DNA of 64,000 bases, from contig NZ_BMCT01000009.1 in assembly GCF_014635325.1 (NCBI RefSeq), positions 62,001 through 126,000 on the forward strand. The letters are read 5' to 3'. The stretch is from Azorhizobium oxalatiphilum. GTDB taxonomy: Bacteria; Pseudomonadota; Alphaproteobacteria; Rhizobiales; Xanthobacteraceae. The position numbers and the translations under genes are program-made. Below the pieces are notes generated by a model. The model had not been told where the DNA came from, did no database searches, and saw nothing but the letters and a program-made list of their open reading frames with translations. Positions 7,475 to 16,183 of the stretch are shown here, piece by piece (positions within the stretch are counted from its first letter, which is position 1; each line of letters starts with the position of its first letter).

Positions 7475-7942
7475 TCAAACCTTCGTGGATTTACGCGGAC
7501 GCCCGACCTTCTTCACCGGCTCCGGCTCGGGGGCAGCTTTCCGGCCCAATCCAAGCGACTTGGCCATCTCCGACCGCGCAGCCGCGTAGTTGGGAGCGAC
7601 CATGGGATAGTCGTAGGGAAGGCCCCACTTGGTCCTGTATTCATCAGGGCTCAGGCCATAAGCCGTATTCAAGTGGCGCTTGAGCGACTTGAAAGGCTTG
7701 CCGTCCTCAAGGCAGATGATCGCGTCCGGGGTGATCGACTTCCTGATTGGAACCGCCGGCTTAAGCTCCACAGGGGCTGCCAGAGCAGGGGCATCTCCGC
7801 TCAAACCGCTCAGGCTTCCATGGACTGCGCCAATCAGCTGCGACAGGTCCGCCGCCGCGACGCTGTTGTTGGAGACATAAGAGGCGACGATTTCTGTCGT
7901 AAGTTCGAGGAGAAGTTCTTTCTCCAGATCAATCTCGCTCAA
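7475..7942 (-). CDS. MucR/Ros-family transcriptional regulator with degenerate zinc site
   Basis: A 155-residue protein with the Ros/MucR domain at residues 65-130 (ITPDAIICLEDGKPFKSLKR, then YGLSPDEYRTKWGLP and DYPMVAPNYA). MucR proteins are global alphaproteobacterial regulators that bind AT-rich DNA and control surface polysaccharides, motility and symbiosis or virulence. The expected zinc ligands fall at Cys77, Asp80 and His90, but the last position (His in Ros) is Ala94/Tyr95, so zinc binding may be lost. TTG 7942 is chosen because AGGAG lies 6 bases upstream. The tail (KKVGRPRKSTKV) resembles an AT-hook (GRPRK). Confidence 0.88.
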   Translation of the reverse strand: MSEIDLEKELLLELTTEIVASYVSNNSVAAADLSQLIGAVHGSLSGLSGDAPALAAPVELKPAVPIRKSITPDAIICLEDGKPFKSLKRHLNTAYGLSPDEYRTKWGLPYDYPMVAPNYAAARSEMAKSLGLGRKAAPEPEPVKKVGRPRKSTKV

Positions 7943-8169
7943 TGGGAGCTCCTATATTTTCTGTGCCACGCAGTTACGTCGCCGTCTCCCCACCCCTTCA
8001 GAGGGAATGAGCATCATTTGGCTTTATTAGCAAGCCATTGGGAGAATGAAGTTGCGGATCGGAGGAGCATTGCCCTGACGCAGGCGAAAGGATTCGGTTC
8101 AGCTCTAGATATTTTTTGACGGGTTTCGGGCACGGGAGCGGGGGCGGCCCGAGAAAGTTGTGAGCGCCT

Positions 8170-9714
8170 TCAGCTCTCTTCGATATGCCGGTCGCTCTCG
8201 CTGCTGAGTGAGACTTCGGTGAAGTCCAGTTCTTCTTGGATGATGAGAAAGGCATCGGCGCCGATGCGTTGCTCCGTCCTAAGTGTTTCAAGCCGTTGCC
8301 GCTGGAGACGTAGAGCCGAGAATCCAAGCTGTCGCTTCTCATCTAACGATGCATCACCGCCTTCGGAGTTCTGGGCGGCATGGCGGCTCGCCTCGAAAGC
8401 GAAGCGCCAGTGATCCGCAACGCGGCCAGTCTGGCCATCAAGGCTGCTCAGAGCGACGGATGCCAGGTCGGCACGCACTCGGGCGAGTTCGTCGTCGAGG
8501 TCGTCCTCGCCGTCCAACTTCAGCAGCCTGACGAGAGGCGCGAGCGTCAGGCCCTGCACGACAAGTGTTGCCAACACCACGGCGAAGGCGGTCAGAACGA
8601 TGAGATCGCGCTGCGGGAAGTCGGCAGGGAGGGCGAAGGCCGTGGCGAGCGTGAGCAAACCACGCATGCCACACCAGCCGACCAGAATGCCGTGCCGCAG
8701 TGTCGAAGGCTCGTAGCTGCCGCGAAAGATGGCGAAGTGGGCTGCCAGCCGATTGTAGATGATCACCCAGGTCATGCGGATCAGGATCAGGCACAGGACC
8801 ACGCTGGCCGCGAACCATCCGGCTTGCTGAAGCCTGCCCATTGGCATTTCGAGAACGATGGTGCGTGCCTGCAATCCCATCAGAAGAAACGCGAGGACGT
8901 TCAGCAGGAACACTGTTGTGCCCCATACCGCGAAGCTGTGAATCCGCATTCTCGGTGGTGTCACGCGCCCGACCGATTGAGCAATGGTCATTGCGAATGT
9001 GACAAGGCACAGCACAGCGGACAGGCCGAGATGCTCCGCGATGATCCACACCCCGAAGCAACTCACGAATTCCAGCAGATTGCCGCCGAGCGTCCCGGTG
9101 AAGAAGCGGAGGAAATGGCTGAACAGCCAGGCGCAGGCGAAGCCGAGAAGGATGCCGCCCGGAGCGGCGACCGCCAGATGAAACCCGACCTCGAGATCTA
9201 GCGAGCCGTGGCTCTGGAAGGCGAGGGCGGCGGTGAACAGGAGCAGGGCGCTGGCATCGTTCAGCAGGCTTTCCCCCTTGAGCAGGACGACGGATCGGCG
9301 TGGCATACTGACGCTTTGCAACACGGCTGTGGCGGCGGCGGCGTCGGGCGGGGCGACGATGGCGCCAAGCGCGATGGCGGCGAAGAGTGGAAGACCTGCC
9401 ATTGTGACGCCCAGCCATGCCACTGCCGCCGCGCTCAGCAGCACGGCTACGACCGCAAGTGAGAACAGCGGGCGCCACAGGCGGCGGATGGACCCGACTT
9501 GAAAGTCGAAGGCCTCGTCCACCAGGACAGGAGCTATGAACAGGACAAGCGCAGTTTGGGGATCGAGCCCGATTGCGGGAGCGCCGGGCACCAGAGCCAG
9601 CAGAACACCTGCTGCGGCGAGCATCGTTGGATAGGGTATGGAAAGCCGGCGAGAGACTTGCAGGAGCAGGATCGCGATAGCCAGCAGAAGCACCAGGCTT
9701 TCAAAAAAGGTCAC
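8170..9714 (-). CDS. Cation:proton antiporter, CPA1 family (NhaP/YjcE-like)
   Basis: A 514-residue integral membrane protein that should exchange Na+ or K+ for H+. The first 410 residues contain about 12 hydrophobic segments. The ion-binding region shows APPDAAAATAVL and GESLLNDASALLLF, where the Asn-Asp pair is the CPA1 signature for electroneutral exchange. The last 100 residues are a polar cytosolic tail rich in charged helices, a common place for pH or ligand control. The start is GTG 9714. The DNA just upstream holds nested inverted repeats (9759-9822) that could form a leader structure. It is a single-gene unit. Confidence 0.9.
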   Translation of the reverse strand: MTFFESLVLLLAIAILLLQVSRRLSIPYPTMLAAAGVLLALVPGAPAIGLDPQTALVLFIAPVLVDEAFDFQVGSIRRLWRPLFSLAVVAVLLSAAAVAWLGVTMAGLPLFAAIALGAIVAPPDAAAATAVLQSVSMPRRSVVLLKGESLLNDASALLLFTAALAFQSHGSLDLEVGFHLAVAAPGGILLGFACAWLFSHFLRFFTGTLGGNLLEFVSCFGVWIIAEHLGLSAVLCLVTFAMTIAQSVGRVTPPRMRIHSFAVWGTTVFLLNVLAFLLMGLQARTIVLEMPMGRLQQAGWFAASVVLCLILIRMTWVIIYNRLAAHFAIFRGSYEPSTLRHGILVGWCGMRGLLTLATAFALPADFPQRDLIVLTAFAVVLATLVVQGLTLAPLVRLLKLDGEDDLDDELARVRADLASVALSSLDGQTGRVADHWRFAFEASRHAAQNSEGGDASLDEKRQLGFSALRLQRQRLETLRTEQRIGADAFLIIQEELDFTEVSLSSESDRHIEES

Positions 9715-9758
9715 GGCACAATCCTCTCTGCGGGTTGCTCCGTGATGCCGCGCGACTT

Positions 9759-9822
9759 CCGCTAGACCACGAGGTCAGCGCTGCCAGTGTAGCAACGTTA
9801 GACCTATGGCTAGGTCTAGCGG
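9759..9822 (-). promoter_or_regulatory. Nested inverted repeats in the probable leader of the antiporter gene
   Basis: CCGCTAGACC (9759-9768) is the exact reverse complement of GGTCTAGCGG (9813-9822). Inside the right arm, GACCTA (9801-9806) is complementary to TAGGTC (9811-9816). The two pairings share bases 9813-9816, so they exclude each other. The region is 45-108 bases upstream of the antiporter start on the same strand. It could be an attenuator-like leader or a pair of operators. Confidence 0.45.
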
Positions 9823-9923
9823 ATTTGTGGTGTCTTCCCAATTCCGTTGAGCGTGTTCTCGCCACGCCAGCAAGATGGATGGCGGCCGAGAAGCCACCTG
9901 CCGGACCGAACAATGCCGATACG

Positions 9924-9953
9924 CAGGCGGCCCAGCTTTCGCCGGGCCGCCTG
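9924..9953. terminator. Hairpin after the PRC-barrel gene
   Basis: CAGGCGGCCC (9924-9933) pairs perfectly with GGGCCGCCTG (9944-9953), 10-base loop. It lies directly beyond the stop of the PRC-barrel gene on the reverse strand. No T-run follows, so termination strength is uncertain. Confidence 0.5.
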
Positions 9954-9959
9954 CCGTAC

Positions 9960-10259
9960 TCAATGTTCGTGATGCTCGGGCATCGCTTTCAGCTGATCCT
10001 TTGTCCATGCAGTGACGGCGTGGACTTCACCGTCCTCGTCGCGCATGAAATCCAGATCTCGGGCTGGCACCGCTACCGGCTTGGCACCGATGCCCAGAAA
10101 GCCTCCCACGTCGATCACGACTTCACTGGCAATGCCGACGCCGTGGATGTGGGAAACGCTTCCGATTTTCTCGTCGCCGGGCCCGTAGATGGTGGCACCG
10201 TCAAGCACAGACGGAACCAGTTCAGTTTCGGTCAGGCGCACGTGTCGAGTATGGTCCAT
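9960..10259 (-). CDS. PRC-barrel domain protein
   Basis: A 99-residue protein made of one PRC-barrel (VLDGATIYGPGDEKIGSVSH, then EVVIDVGGFLGIGAKPVAVP), the small beta barrel first seen in RimM and the photosynthetic reaction centre H subunit. Stand-alone members are common in Hyphomicrobiales and are often stress-induced, but their function is not settled. The start at 10259 is picked because GGAGG lies 7 bases upstream. A longer reading from 10295 would have no such site. Confidence 0.85.
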   Translation of the reverse strand: MDHTRHVRLTETELVPSVLDGATIYGPGDEKIGSVSHIHGVGIASEVVIDVGGFLGIGAKPVAVPARDLDFMRDEDGEVHAVTAWTKDQLKAMPEHHEH

Positions 10260-10484
10260 TGGGTTTCCTCCATTATCGAGAAGAAACCTCTTCACGGATG
10301 AGCCTGTTCCAGATCCGCTTGGGGCTCGAATTTTTCAAGGCGTTTCCGTTGCTCCCGGACCTGCGATTTCAAAAGGCTATGCCGATTTTGCGGTGCGCTC
10401 GCGAGTTTCAGTCACGCCACGCGACCCTGCACCGTTTCATCGCCGCCAGCTGAACGCGGGCGAAGCGCGCTGGCTCCCCTCGGG

Positions 10485-11228
10485 TTATCGGGTGGCGCGC
10501 GTACGGGGGCGCCCGGCGCGCTGCTCGCGCAGCTTCAGAACCTGCAGCATGTTCTGCAACGAGCGCTGGACATGGGCGCGTGCTGCTTCCGCCGCAGCAT
10601 CAGGATCTCGACGGCAAATTGCGTCCACGATCTGGCGATGTTCGCTCAGGCGGTCGATGAGGTGATCGGCCCAACTGACTTCCAGCCAGATGGCCAGTTG
10701 CAGCCGGTCATAGACCTGCTTCACCGCATCCAGCAGGGCGGCATTGCCGGTGGCCTCGGCGATGACGAGATGGATGCGCAGGCCGAGGTCGTACTCGGCC
10801 GCGACTTCCTGTGCGTCCACGTGGCCCGCGACGCTTTCCAGCTCGGCGATGCAGGCGCGCAGGCGGTCGAGATCGGCATCGGACGCCACCTGCGCGGCGA
10901 GGCGCGCCGCATGGGTATCGAGCGCCTCGCGCAAGCCCACCAGATCGGCAATGGCAGTGGCGTCCAGACGTACCACCAGATAGCCGCCGGTGGCGCGCTT
11001 CGTGACCAGCTTCTCTTGATCGAGGCGGGACAGCGCCTGTCGCAGCGGCGTGCGGCTGACACCAAGGCGTTGGGCCATGTCGGCTTCCGCCAGACGTTCG
11101 CCGGGCCGCAATTCGCCGGTGAGTATGAGCGCCTTCAGTTCCTCATAGGTCTGCTCGCCTAGCGTCGGGGAGGCGGCATCGGCCGCATCCTCAATCAACC
11201 CCTCGTCTGCCGACCTCTGGTCTGCCAT
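10485..11228 (-). CDS. GntR-family regulator, FadR/FCD subfamily
   Basis: A 247-residue repressor-type protein. The N-terminal winged helix (residues 24-90) shows YEELKALILTGELRPGERL and LGVSRTPLRQALSRLDQEKL. The C-terminal FCD domain is all-helical and has the metal-ligand pattern (D..LR.HL....N, then EH..I and AR.HV). FCD regulators usually sense a carboxylic acid. The start at 11228 follows CGAGGGGAC. It is the last gene of the five-gene operon beginning at 16183 (106-bp gap after the aldehyde dehydrogenase) and probably represses that operon in response to a pathway acid. Confidence 0.88.
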   Translation of the reverse strand: MADQRSADEGLIEDAADAASPTLGEQTYEELKALILTGELRPGERLAEADMAQRLGVSRTPLRQALSRLDQEKLVTKRATGGYLVVRLDATAIADLVGLREALDTHAARLAAQVASDADLDRLRACIAELESVAGHVDAQEVAAEYDLGLRIHLVIAEATGNAALLDAVKQVYDRLQLAIWLEVSWADHLIDRLSEHRQIVDAICRRDPDAAAEAARAHVQRSLQNMLQVLKLREQRAGRPRTRATR

Positions 11229-11334
11229 GTCCCCTCGATCACAGTCCGGAGGCGGACGGGGCGGCATCCGGCGTGCCGCCCGTCCTGCATCCTGCTCGGG
11301 ATATATGAGTTGGCCGGGATCGCAAGAGCTTCCC

Positions 11335-12840
11335 TCAAGCCTTGATCACGAACGGATCCTGGATGTCCTCACTCAGTTCGCACCAGACGCTTTTGGTCTG
11401 GAGATACTGCTGGATGGCACTGATGCCGTTCTGATGGCCGAGGCCGCTGTCCTTGTGCCCGCCGAAGGGCGAGTTGAATGCCATGGCGCGATAGGTGTTG
11501 AGCCACACCGTGCCCGCCTGCAGGCGCCGGGCCATTACATGGGCGCGGCGCAGGTCGCGGGTCCACACGCCCGCCGCCAGCCCGAAGGGCGTGTCATTGG
11601 CGGCCTTGAGCACCTCCTCCTCGTCATCGAAGGGGATGACGGCGAGCACCGGGCCGAATACCTCGTGCTTCAGCACGCAATTGCCCGGCTGAACGTTGTG
11701 AAGAATGGTCGGCGAGAAGAAGTAGCCGTCCGGAAAAGCCTCCACGCGGGCACGGCTGCCACCGGCCAGCAACTCGGCGCCGTCGGTGAGCGCCTGTTGC
11801 ACCATGCTCTCGTCCTTGGCGAGCTGGGCGGCGGTGGCCACCGGCCCCATCTGTGTCTCCGCCTTCATGGGATCGCCCAGCTTGATGCCGGCGGCGCGGG
11901 CGACGAGACGCTCCACCAGCCGGTCATAGACCGGGCGCTGGATATAGGCGCGCGAGCCGGCAACGCAGGTCTGGCCGGCGGCGGCGAAGATGCCCGCCAG
12001 TACGCCCGCCTCGGCGCGATCGAGGTCCGCATCCGCGAACACGATGTTCGGGCTTTTGCCGCCCAGCTCCAGCACCGCGCTCACCAGCCGCTTGCCGGCT
12101 GCCTGCGCGATGGCGCGTCCGCCGGCATCGCCGCCGGTGAAGTTGATCTTGGCGACCTTGGGATGATCCACCAGCGCCTCGCCGGTGGTGCGCAGGCCCG
12201 TGACCACATTCACCACACCCGGCGGAATGCCGGCCTCTATGGCGAGGCGGGCCAGCTCGATGGCGGAGGCGGAGGTCACTTCCGAGGGCTTGAGAACCAC
12301 CGTATTACCCGCGGCCAGTGCCGGGGCCAGCGCCATGATGCTGAGGAAGGTGGGCGAGTTCCATGGCACGATCACCGCCACCACGCCGAGCGGCTCGCGC
12401 AGCGTGTAGTTGAACACGCTGGTGCGATCGAGCGGGATGACGGTGCCTTCCACCTTGTCCGCGAGGCCGCCGAAATAATACAGCCAGTCCTGCACGATAT
12501 TGGCCTGCGTGCGCATCTCGCTGAACAGCTTGCCGTTCTGCGCCGTCTCCAGGGTGGCGATGCGTTCGGCATGCTCGGAGATCTTGTCGCCCCACTTCAT
12601 CAGCAGGCGGCCACGGCGTGTGGGCGAGAGCGCCGCCCACGGACCGCTGCGGAAAGCGTCATCCGCCGAAGTGACAGCGGCGTCTACGTCGCGTGCCGAC
12701 GAATCCGCGAACGTGCCCCAAGGCTTTCCGGTGGTGGGATTATGGGAAACGAAGGTCCGGCTATCGACGGACGGCGCATCACGGCCGCCGATGAAATTGC
12801 TGTAAGTGATCTGCGCCTCAGCGGTGATGGGGGCGTTCAT
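11335..12840 (-). CDS. NAD(P)-dependent aldehyde dehydrogenase
   Basis: A 501-residue member of the ALDH superfamily, normal length. Key residues are in place: Asn161 in PWNSP, Lys184 in VVLKPSE, general base Glu258 in LELGGKSP and nucleophile Cys292 in AAGQTCVAGSR. The Rossmann loop reads FTGGDAGGR where many members have FTGS. The start at 12840 follows GAGGAACG. It belongs to the operon 16183-10485, between HMG-CoA lyase and the GntR regulator. In that setting it could oxidise the aldehyde made by the iron alcohol dehydrogenase (mevaldate to 3-hydroxy-3-methylglutarate in my model). The true substrate is unknown. Confidence 0.9.
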   Translation of the reverse strand: MNAPITAEAQITYSNFIGGRDAPSVDSRTFVSHNPTTGKPWGTFADSSARDVDAAVTSADDAFRSGPWAALSPTRRGRLLMKWGDKISEHAERIATLETAQNGKLFSEMRTQANIVQDWLYYFGGLADKVEGTVIPLDRTSVFNYTLREPLGVVAVIVPWNSPTFLSIMALAPALAAGNTVVLKPSEVTSASAIELARLAIEAGIPPGVVNVVTGLRTTGEALVDHPKVAKINFTGGDAGGRAIAQAAGKRLVSAVLELGGKSPNIVFADADLDRAEAGVLAGIFAAAGQTCVAGSRAYIQRPVYDRLVERLVARAAGIKLGDPMKAETQMGPVATAAQLAKDESMVQQALTDGAELLAGGSRARVEAFPDGYFFSPTILHNVQPGNCVLKHEVFGPVLAVIPFDDEEEVLKAANDTPFGLAAGVWTRDLRRAHVMARRLQAGTVWLNTYRAMAFNSPFGGHKDSGLGHQNGISAIQQYLQTKSVWCELSEDIQDPFVIKA

Positions 12841-12868
12841 GGGCGTTCCTCGGTTTTGTTGGGACGGC

Positions 12869-13783
12869 TCAGGCCGCCGTTGGCTGACTGCACCGCTGCT
12901 GGACCCGCCATGCTGCACTGTCGAGCGGCTGTCCGCGCCAGTCAGCCAGCATGCGGTCGGCCTCCAGCAGAGCGTCGAGATCTATGCCGGTCTGGATGTT
13001 CATGGCGGCGAGCATGGACACCATATCCTCGGTGGCGACATTGCCTGTCGCTCCGGGCGCATAGGGGCATCCGCCGAGACCGCCGGTGGCGGCATCAAAG
13101 CGGCTGATGCCAGCCTGCAGGCCAGCCAGTGTATTGGCCAGCGCGCAACCGCGCGTGTTGTGCAGATGCAGCTCGAACTCCGTGCCGGGGAAGCGGCGGA
13201 TCATGCGGGAGGAGATGTCGAACACCTGCAGCGGATCAGCCACGCCGATGGTGTCGCACAGGCCGATGCGTTCGCATCCCCCCTCCACCAACCGGCCGAC
13301 GATGTGCTCGATACGCTCCGGCGTGGCGCGGCCGTCGAACGGGCAGCCGAACACGGTGGAGATGGAGATGCGGCGCCGGAGACCATCGGCCTTGGCCTGC
13401 GCGTGCAGTTCGAGGGTTTCCGCGAGCGACTCTTCCGTGGGGCGGTTGAGGTTCTTCAGATTGTGCCCATCGGTGGCCGAGAAGACGAAGGTGACGCCGG
13501 TGACACCTGCCTTCTGCGCCCGTTCCAGTCCGCGCCGGTTTGGGATCAGCGCAAGGCTTTCGATGGCAAGGTCCTTGGTCGCAGCCACCACCTCTTCGGC
13601 GTCCGCGAGATTGGGAATCCATTTCGGATGAGTGAAGGAGGTGATCTCCATTTCCTTCACGCCGGCCGCCGCGAGCTTTTCGACGAACCGCACCTTGTCG
13701 GCGGTGAGCATGAAGCGGGCTTCGTTCTGCAAGCCGTCGCGCGGGCCCACTTCGGTGATCCTGACACTGCCGGGGAGCTGCAT
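12869..13783 (-). CDS. Hydroxymethylglutaryl-CoA lyase
   Basis: A 304-residue TIM-barrel lyase that cleaves HMG-CoA to acetyl-CoA and acetoacetate. Diagnostic features are EVGPRDGLQNE with Arg15 and Asp16, the metal-binding His206-x-His208 in ELHLHNTRG, and the catalytic cysteine Cys239 in GGLGGCPYAPGATGN. These separate true HMG-CoA lyases from isopropylmalate or citramalate synthases. In leucine catabolism this gene normally sits with methylcrotonyl-CoA carboxylase genes. Here it sits with a CoA-transferase and two dehydrogenases, so its HMG-CoA probably comes from another source. It starts 3 bases after the upstream gene's stop. Confidence 0.93.
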   Translation of the reverse strand: MQLPGSVRITEVGPRDGLQNEARFMLTADKVRFVEKLAAAGVKEMEITSFTHPKWIPNLADAEEVVAATKDLAIESLALIPNRRGLERAQKAGVTGVTFVFSATDGHNLKNLNRPTEESLAETLELHAQAKADGLRRRISISTVFGCPFDGRATPERIEHIVGRLVEGGCERIGLCDTIGVADPLQVFDISSRMIRRFPGTEFELHLHNTRGCALANTLAGLQAGISRFDAATGGLGGCPYAPGATGNVATEDMVSMLAAMNIQTGIDLDALLEADRMLADWRGQPLDSAAWRVQQRCSQPTAA

Positions 13784-13786
13784 GGT

Positions 13787-14947
13787 TCAGATCTCCTGCC
13801 GGAAGGCGCTGTCGAGGATGCTCATGAGGCCCTCATAGGTGACATCGCGTGGGTTGGGGCGGGTCTGGCGGAAGTTGGTCATGCCGTCGCGTGCCAGTGC
13901 ATCCATAGCGCTGCGCGGCACATCCAGCTCGTCGAGATGGACGGGGATGCCGATATCGCGTGACAGGCTCTCCACGGCGCTGATCGCCCGCTCTGCACCG
14001 GCGCGCGGCGACAGATGCTCCACCTGCTCTCCCAGCGCCACGGCGATGTCGCGATACCGTTCGATGGAGGAGACGAGGTTCCAGCGCATGACGTGGGGCA
14101 GCAGCACCGCATTGGCGATGCCGTGCGCGATATTGAACTGCCCGCCCAGCGGCATGGCGAGGCCATGCACCATGCCGGTGGCCGCACTGCCGAAGGCGAG
14201 CCCCGCATAGAGGCTGGCGGTGAGCATGTTCTCGCGCGCCACAATGTTCTGGCCGTTGAAGACCGCCGTGCGCAGGTTCTGGCCGATCATGCGGATGGCC
14301 TTCAGCGCGAAGTCGTCGCTGAGCGGCTGCGCGAAGCGCGAGACATAGGCCTCTATGGCATGGGTGAGTGCATCCATGCCGGTGGCCGCTGTGGTGAAGG
14401 GGGGCAGTCCGAGGGTGAGTTCGGGATCAAGAATGGCAGTGTCGGCCAGCAAATAGCGGCTGACGATGCCCTTCTTGGTGTGCTGCGCCTTCAGGCTCAG
14501 CACCGCCACGTTCGTCACCTCGCTGCCGGTGCCGGAGGTGGTGGGGATGATGATCTTCGGCACGCCCGGCCTTTCCACCTTGTCGATGCCGAGATAGCTT
14601 TCCACCTCGCCTGGATTTGTGGCCATGACGGCGGCGCATTTGGCGGTGTCGATGGCGCTGCCGCCGCCGAGCCCGATGATGAGGCCGCATTTTTCCGACC
14701 GCACCACGTCGGCGCAGGCGATCACGGTTTCGATGCTCGGGTCCGGTTCGACCTGCGAGAACACCACGACCTCACGGCCCTCCAGCAGCTTGAGCACCTG
14801 CTCGGCAAGGCCCGCCTTGACGATGCCTGGATCGGTGACGAGCAGGATGCGGGCGGTGCCGAACCGGTCCACCTCATCGGGAAGCTGGCGGATGGCGCCG
14901 CGCCCCTGGATGAGCCGCTGGATGGCCGTGAAGACGTGATAGGACAT
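13787..14947 (-). CDS. Iron-containing alcohol dehydrogenase
   Basis: A 386-residue group III (Fe-type) alcohol dehydrogenase. The NAD(P) site shows GLGGGSAIDTAKC. The metal region shows ATGMDALTHAIEAYVS and MVHGLAMPLGGQFNIAHGIA, giving the expected Asp and His ligands. Members oxidise primary alcohols or hydroxy-acids, or reduce maleylacetate. The length and HGIA region favour the alcohol dehydrogenase side. Co-transcription with an aldehyde dehydrogenase (12840), HMG-CoA lyase and CoA-transferase suggests stepwise oxidation of a terminal alcohol to an acid. It starts 27 bases after the CoA-transferase stop. Confidence 0.9.
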   Translation of the reverse strand: MSYHVFTAIQRLIQGRGAIRQLPDEVDRFGTARILLVTDPGIVKAGLAEQVLKLLEGREVVVFSQVEPDPSIETVIACADVVRSEKCGLIIGLGGGSAIDTAKCAAVMATNPGEVESYLGIDKVERPGVPKIIIPTTSGTGSEVTNVAVLSLKAQHTKKGIVSRYLLADTAILDPELTLGLPPFTTAATGMDALTHAIEAYVSRFAQPLSDDFALKAIRMIGQNLRTAVFNGQNIVARENMLTASLYAGLAFGSAATGMVHGLAMPLGGQFNIAHGIANAVLLPHVMRWNLVSSIERYRDIAVALGEQVEHLSPRAGAERAISAVESLSRDIGIPVHLDELDVPRSAMDALARDGMTNFRQTRPNPRDVTYEGLMSILDSAFRQEI

Positions 14948-14974
14948 GGGTTTCCTCGCGTGGGGCGGGTTCGG

Positions 14975-16183
14975 TCAGATCACACCGGCCGCCTTCAGTT
15001 TTTCGATCTCTTCCGGGCTGAGGCCGAGGCGATCGGCCAGCACTTCCTGCGTATGCTCACCCAGCGTCGGGCCGACCCAGCGGACGGAACCGGGGGTGTC
15101 GGACAAATGCGGAGCTATGCCCTGCATGGTCAGGCGGCCATACTCGGTGCTCTCCACATCCACCACCGCTCCCCTTTCGCGGAAATGCGGGTCGGCCACG
15201 ATACCGGCGGCGTCGTAAAGCGGGCCGGAGGGCACATTGTGGGCTTTCAGGATGTCCAGCAGTCCGGCCAGCGGCAGGGTGCGCGTCCAGTCGGCGACGA
15301 TATCGTCCAGCTCCTGCTGGCGTGCGCCGCGTGCGCGATGGGTGGCATAGCGCTCGTCTTTGGCCAGCTCCGGCTGGCCCATGGCCTGCGCGAGACGGGC
15401 GAAGATGGCGTCGCCATTGCCGCCGATCAGGATCCATTCATCATCCCCGGTGGGGTAGAGATTGGAGGGCGCGATGCCGGGCAGTGCAGTGCCCGTGCGC
15501 TGGCGCAGAGAGCCGGTGGCGCTGAACTCGGAGAGTACGGCTTCCTGCATGGCCAGCACCGCATCGGTGATGCCCACATCCACCACCTGCCCCTTTCCGG
15601 TGCGGCGACGCGCCTCCAGCGCGGAGGTGACGCCCAGCGCCGCAAACACACCGGCCAGCGAGTCGCCGATGGAGAGGCCGGCGCGGGGCGGTGCGCGATC
15701 GGGGAAGCCGGCCAGCGTGCGCAGGCCGCCCATGGCTTCGGCAATGGCTCCGAACCCGACGCTCTGGCTGTAGGGGCCGGTCTGGCCGAAGCCGGACACG
15801 CGGGCGATGATGAGGCCGGGATTGGTCTTGTGCAGGTCGTCCGGCCCGAGGCCCCAGCGTTCCAGCGTGCCGGGGCGGAAATTCTCCACCAGAATGTCGG
15901 CCTGATTGATGAGGCTGCGGGCGATCTCCTGTCCCGCTGTGCCGCGCAGGTCCAGCGTCATGCTGCGCTTGTTGCGCGCGATCACAGGCCACCACAGCGA
16001 TTTGCCGTCTAGCTGCGCCACGCCCCATTGGCGCATCACATCGCCGACGCCCGGAGGCTCGATCTTGATGACGTCGGCGCCGAGGTCCGCCAGCAACTGG
16101 CCGCAGAACGGCCCGGCGATGAAGGAACCCACCTCGACCACGCGGATGCCGGTCAGCGGGCCCTGATTGTTCGGTTCGGTCAC
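14975..16183 (-). CDS. Family III CoA-transferase (CaiB/BaiF type)
   Basis: A 402-residue enzyme of the formyl-CoA/carnitine CoA-transferase family. It begins with GIRVVEVGSFIAGPFCGQLL and LADLGADVIKIEPPGVGD, and contains ILVENFRPGTLERWGLGPDD, all typical. Such enzymes move CoA from a donor such as succinyl-CoA to an acid. The human homologue SUGCT acts on glutarate and HMG, which fits the HMG-CoA lyase encoded two genes later. It is the first gene of the operon 16183-10485. Confidence 0.9.
   Translation of the reverse strand: MTEPNNQGPLTGIRVVEVGSFIAGPFCGQLLADLGADVIKIEPPGVGDVMRQWGVAQLDGKSLWWPVIARNKRSMTLDLRGTAGQEIARSLINQADILVENFRPGTLERWGLGPDDLHKTNPGLIIARVSGFGQTGPYSQSVGFGAIAEAMGGLRTLAGFPDRAPPRAGLSIGDSLAGVFAALGVTSALEARRRTGKGQVVDVGITDAVLAMQEAVLSEFSATGSLRQRTGTALPGIAPSNLYPTGDDEWILIGGNGDAIFARLAQAMGQPELAKDERYATHRARGARQQELDDIVADWTRTLPLAGLLDILKAHNVPSGPLYDAAGIVADPHFRERGAVVDVESTEYGRLTMQGIAPHLSDTPGSVRWVGPTLGEHTQEVLADRLGLSPEEIEKLKAAGVI

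Noticed and set aside
11227-13107. Very long plus-strand open frame (626 codons) opposite the aldehyde dehydrogenase and GntR genes
   Set aside because: It is antisense to three clear genes, rich in Arg/His/Gly, and has no domain. Long antisense frames are expected in GC-rich DNA. The same applies to 14015-16012, 31212-32447, 56672-58423 and 59206-60552.
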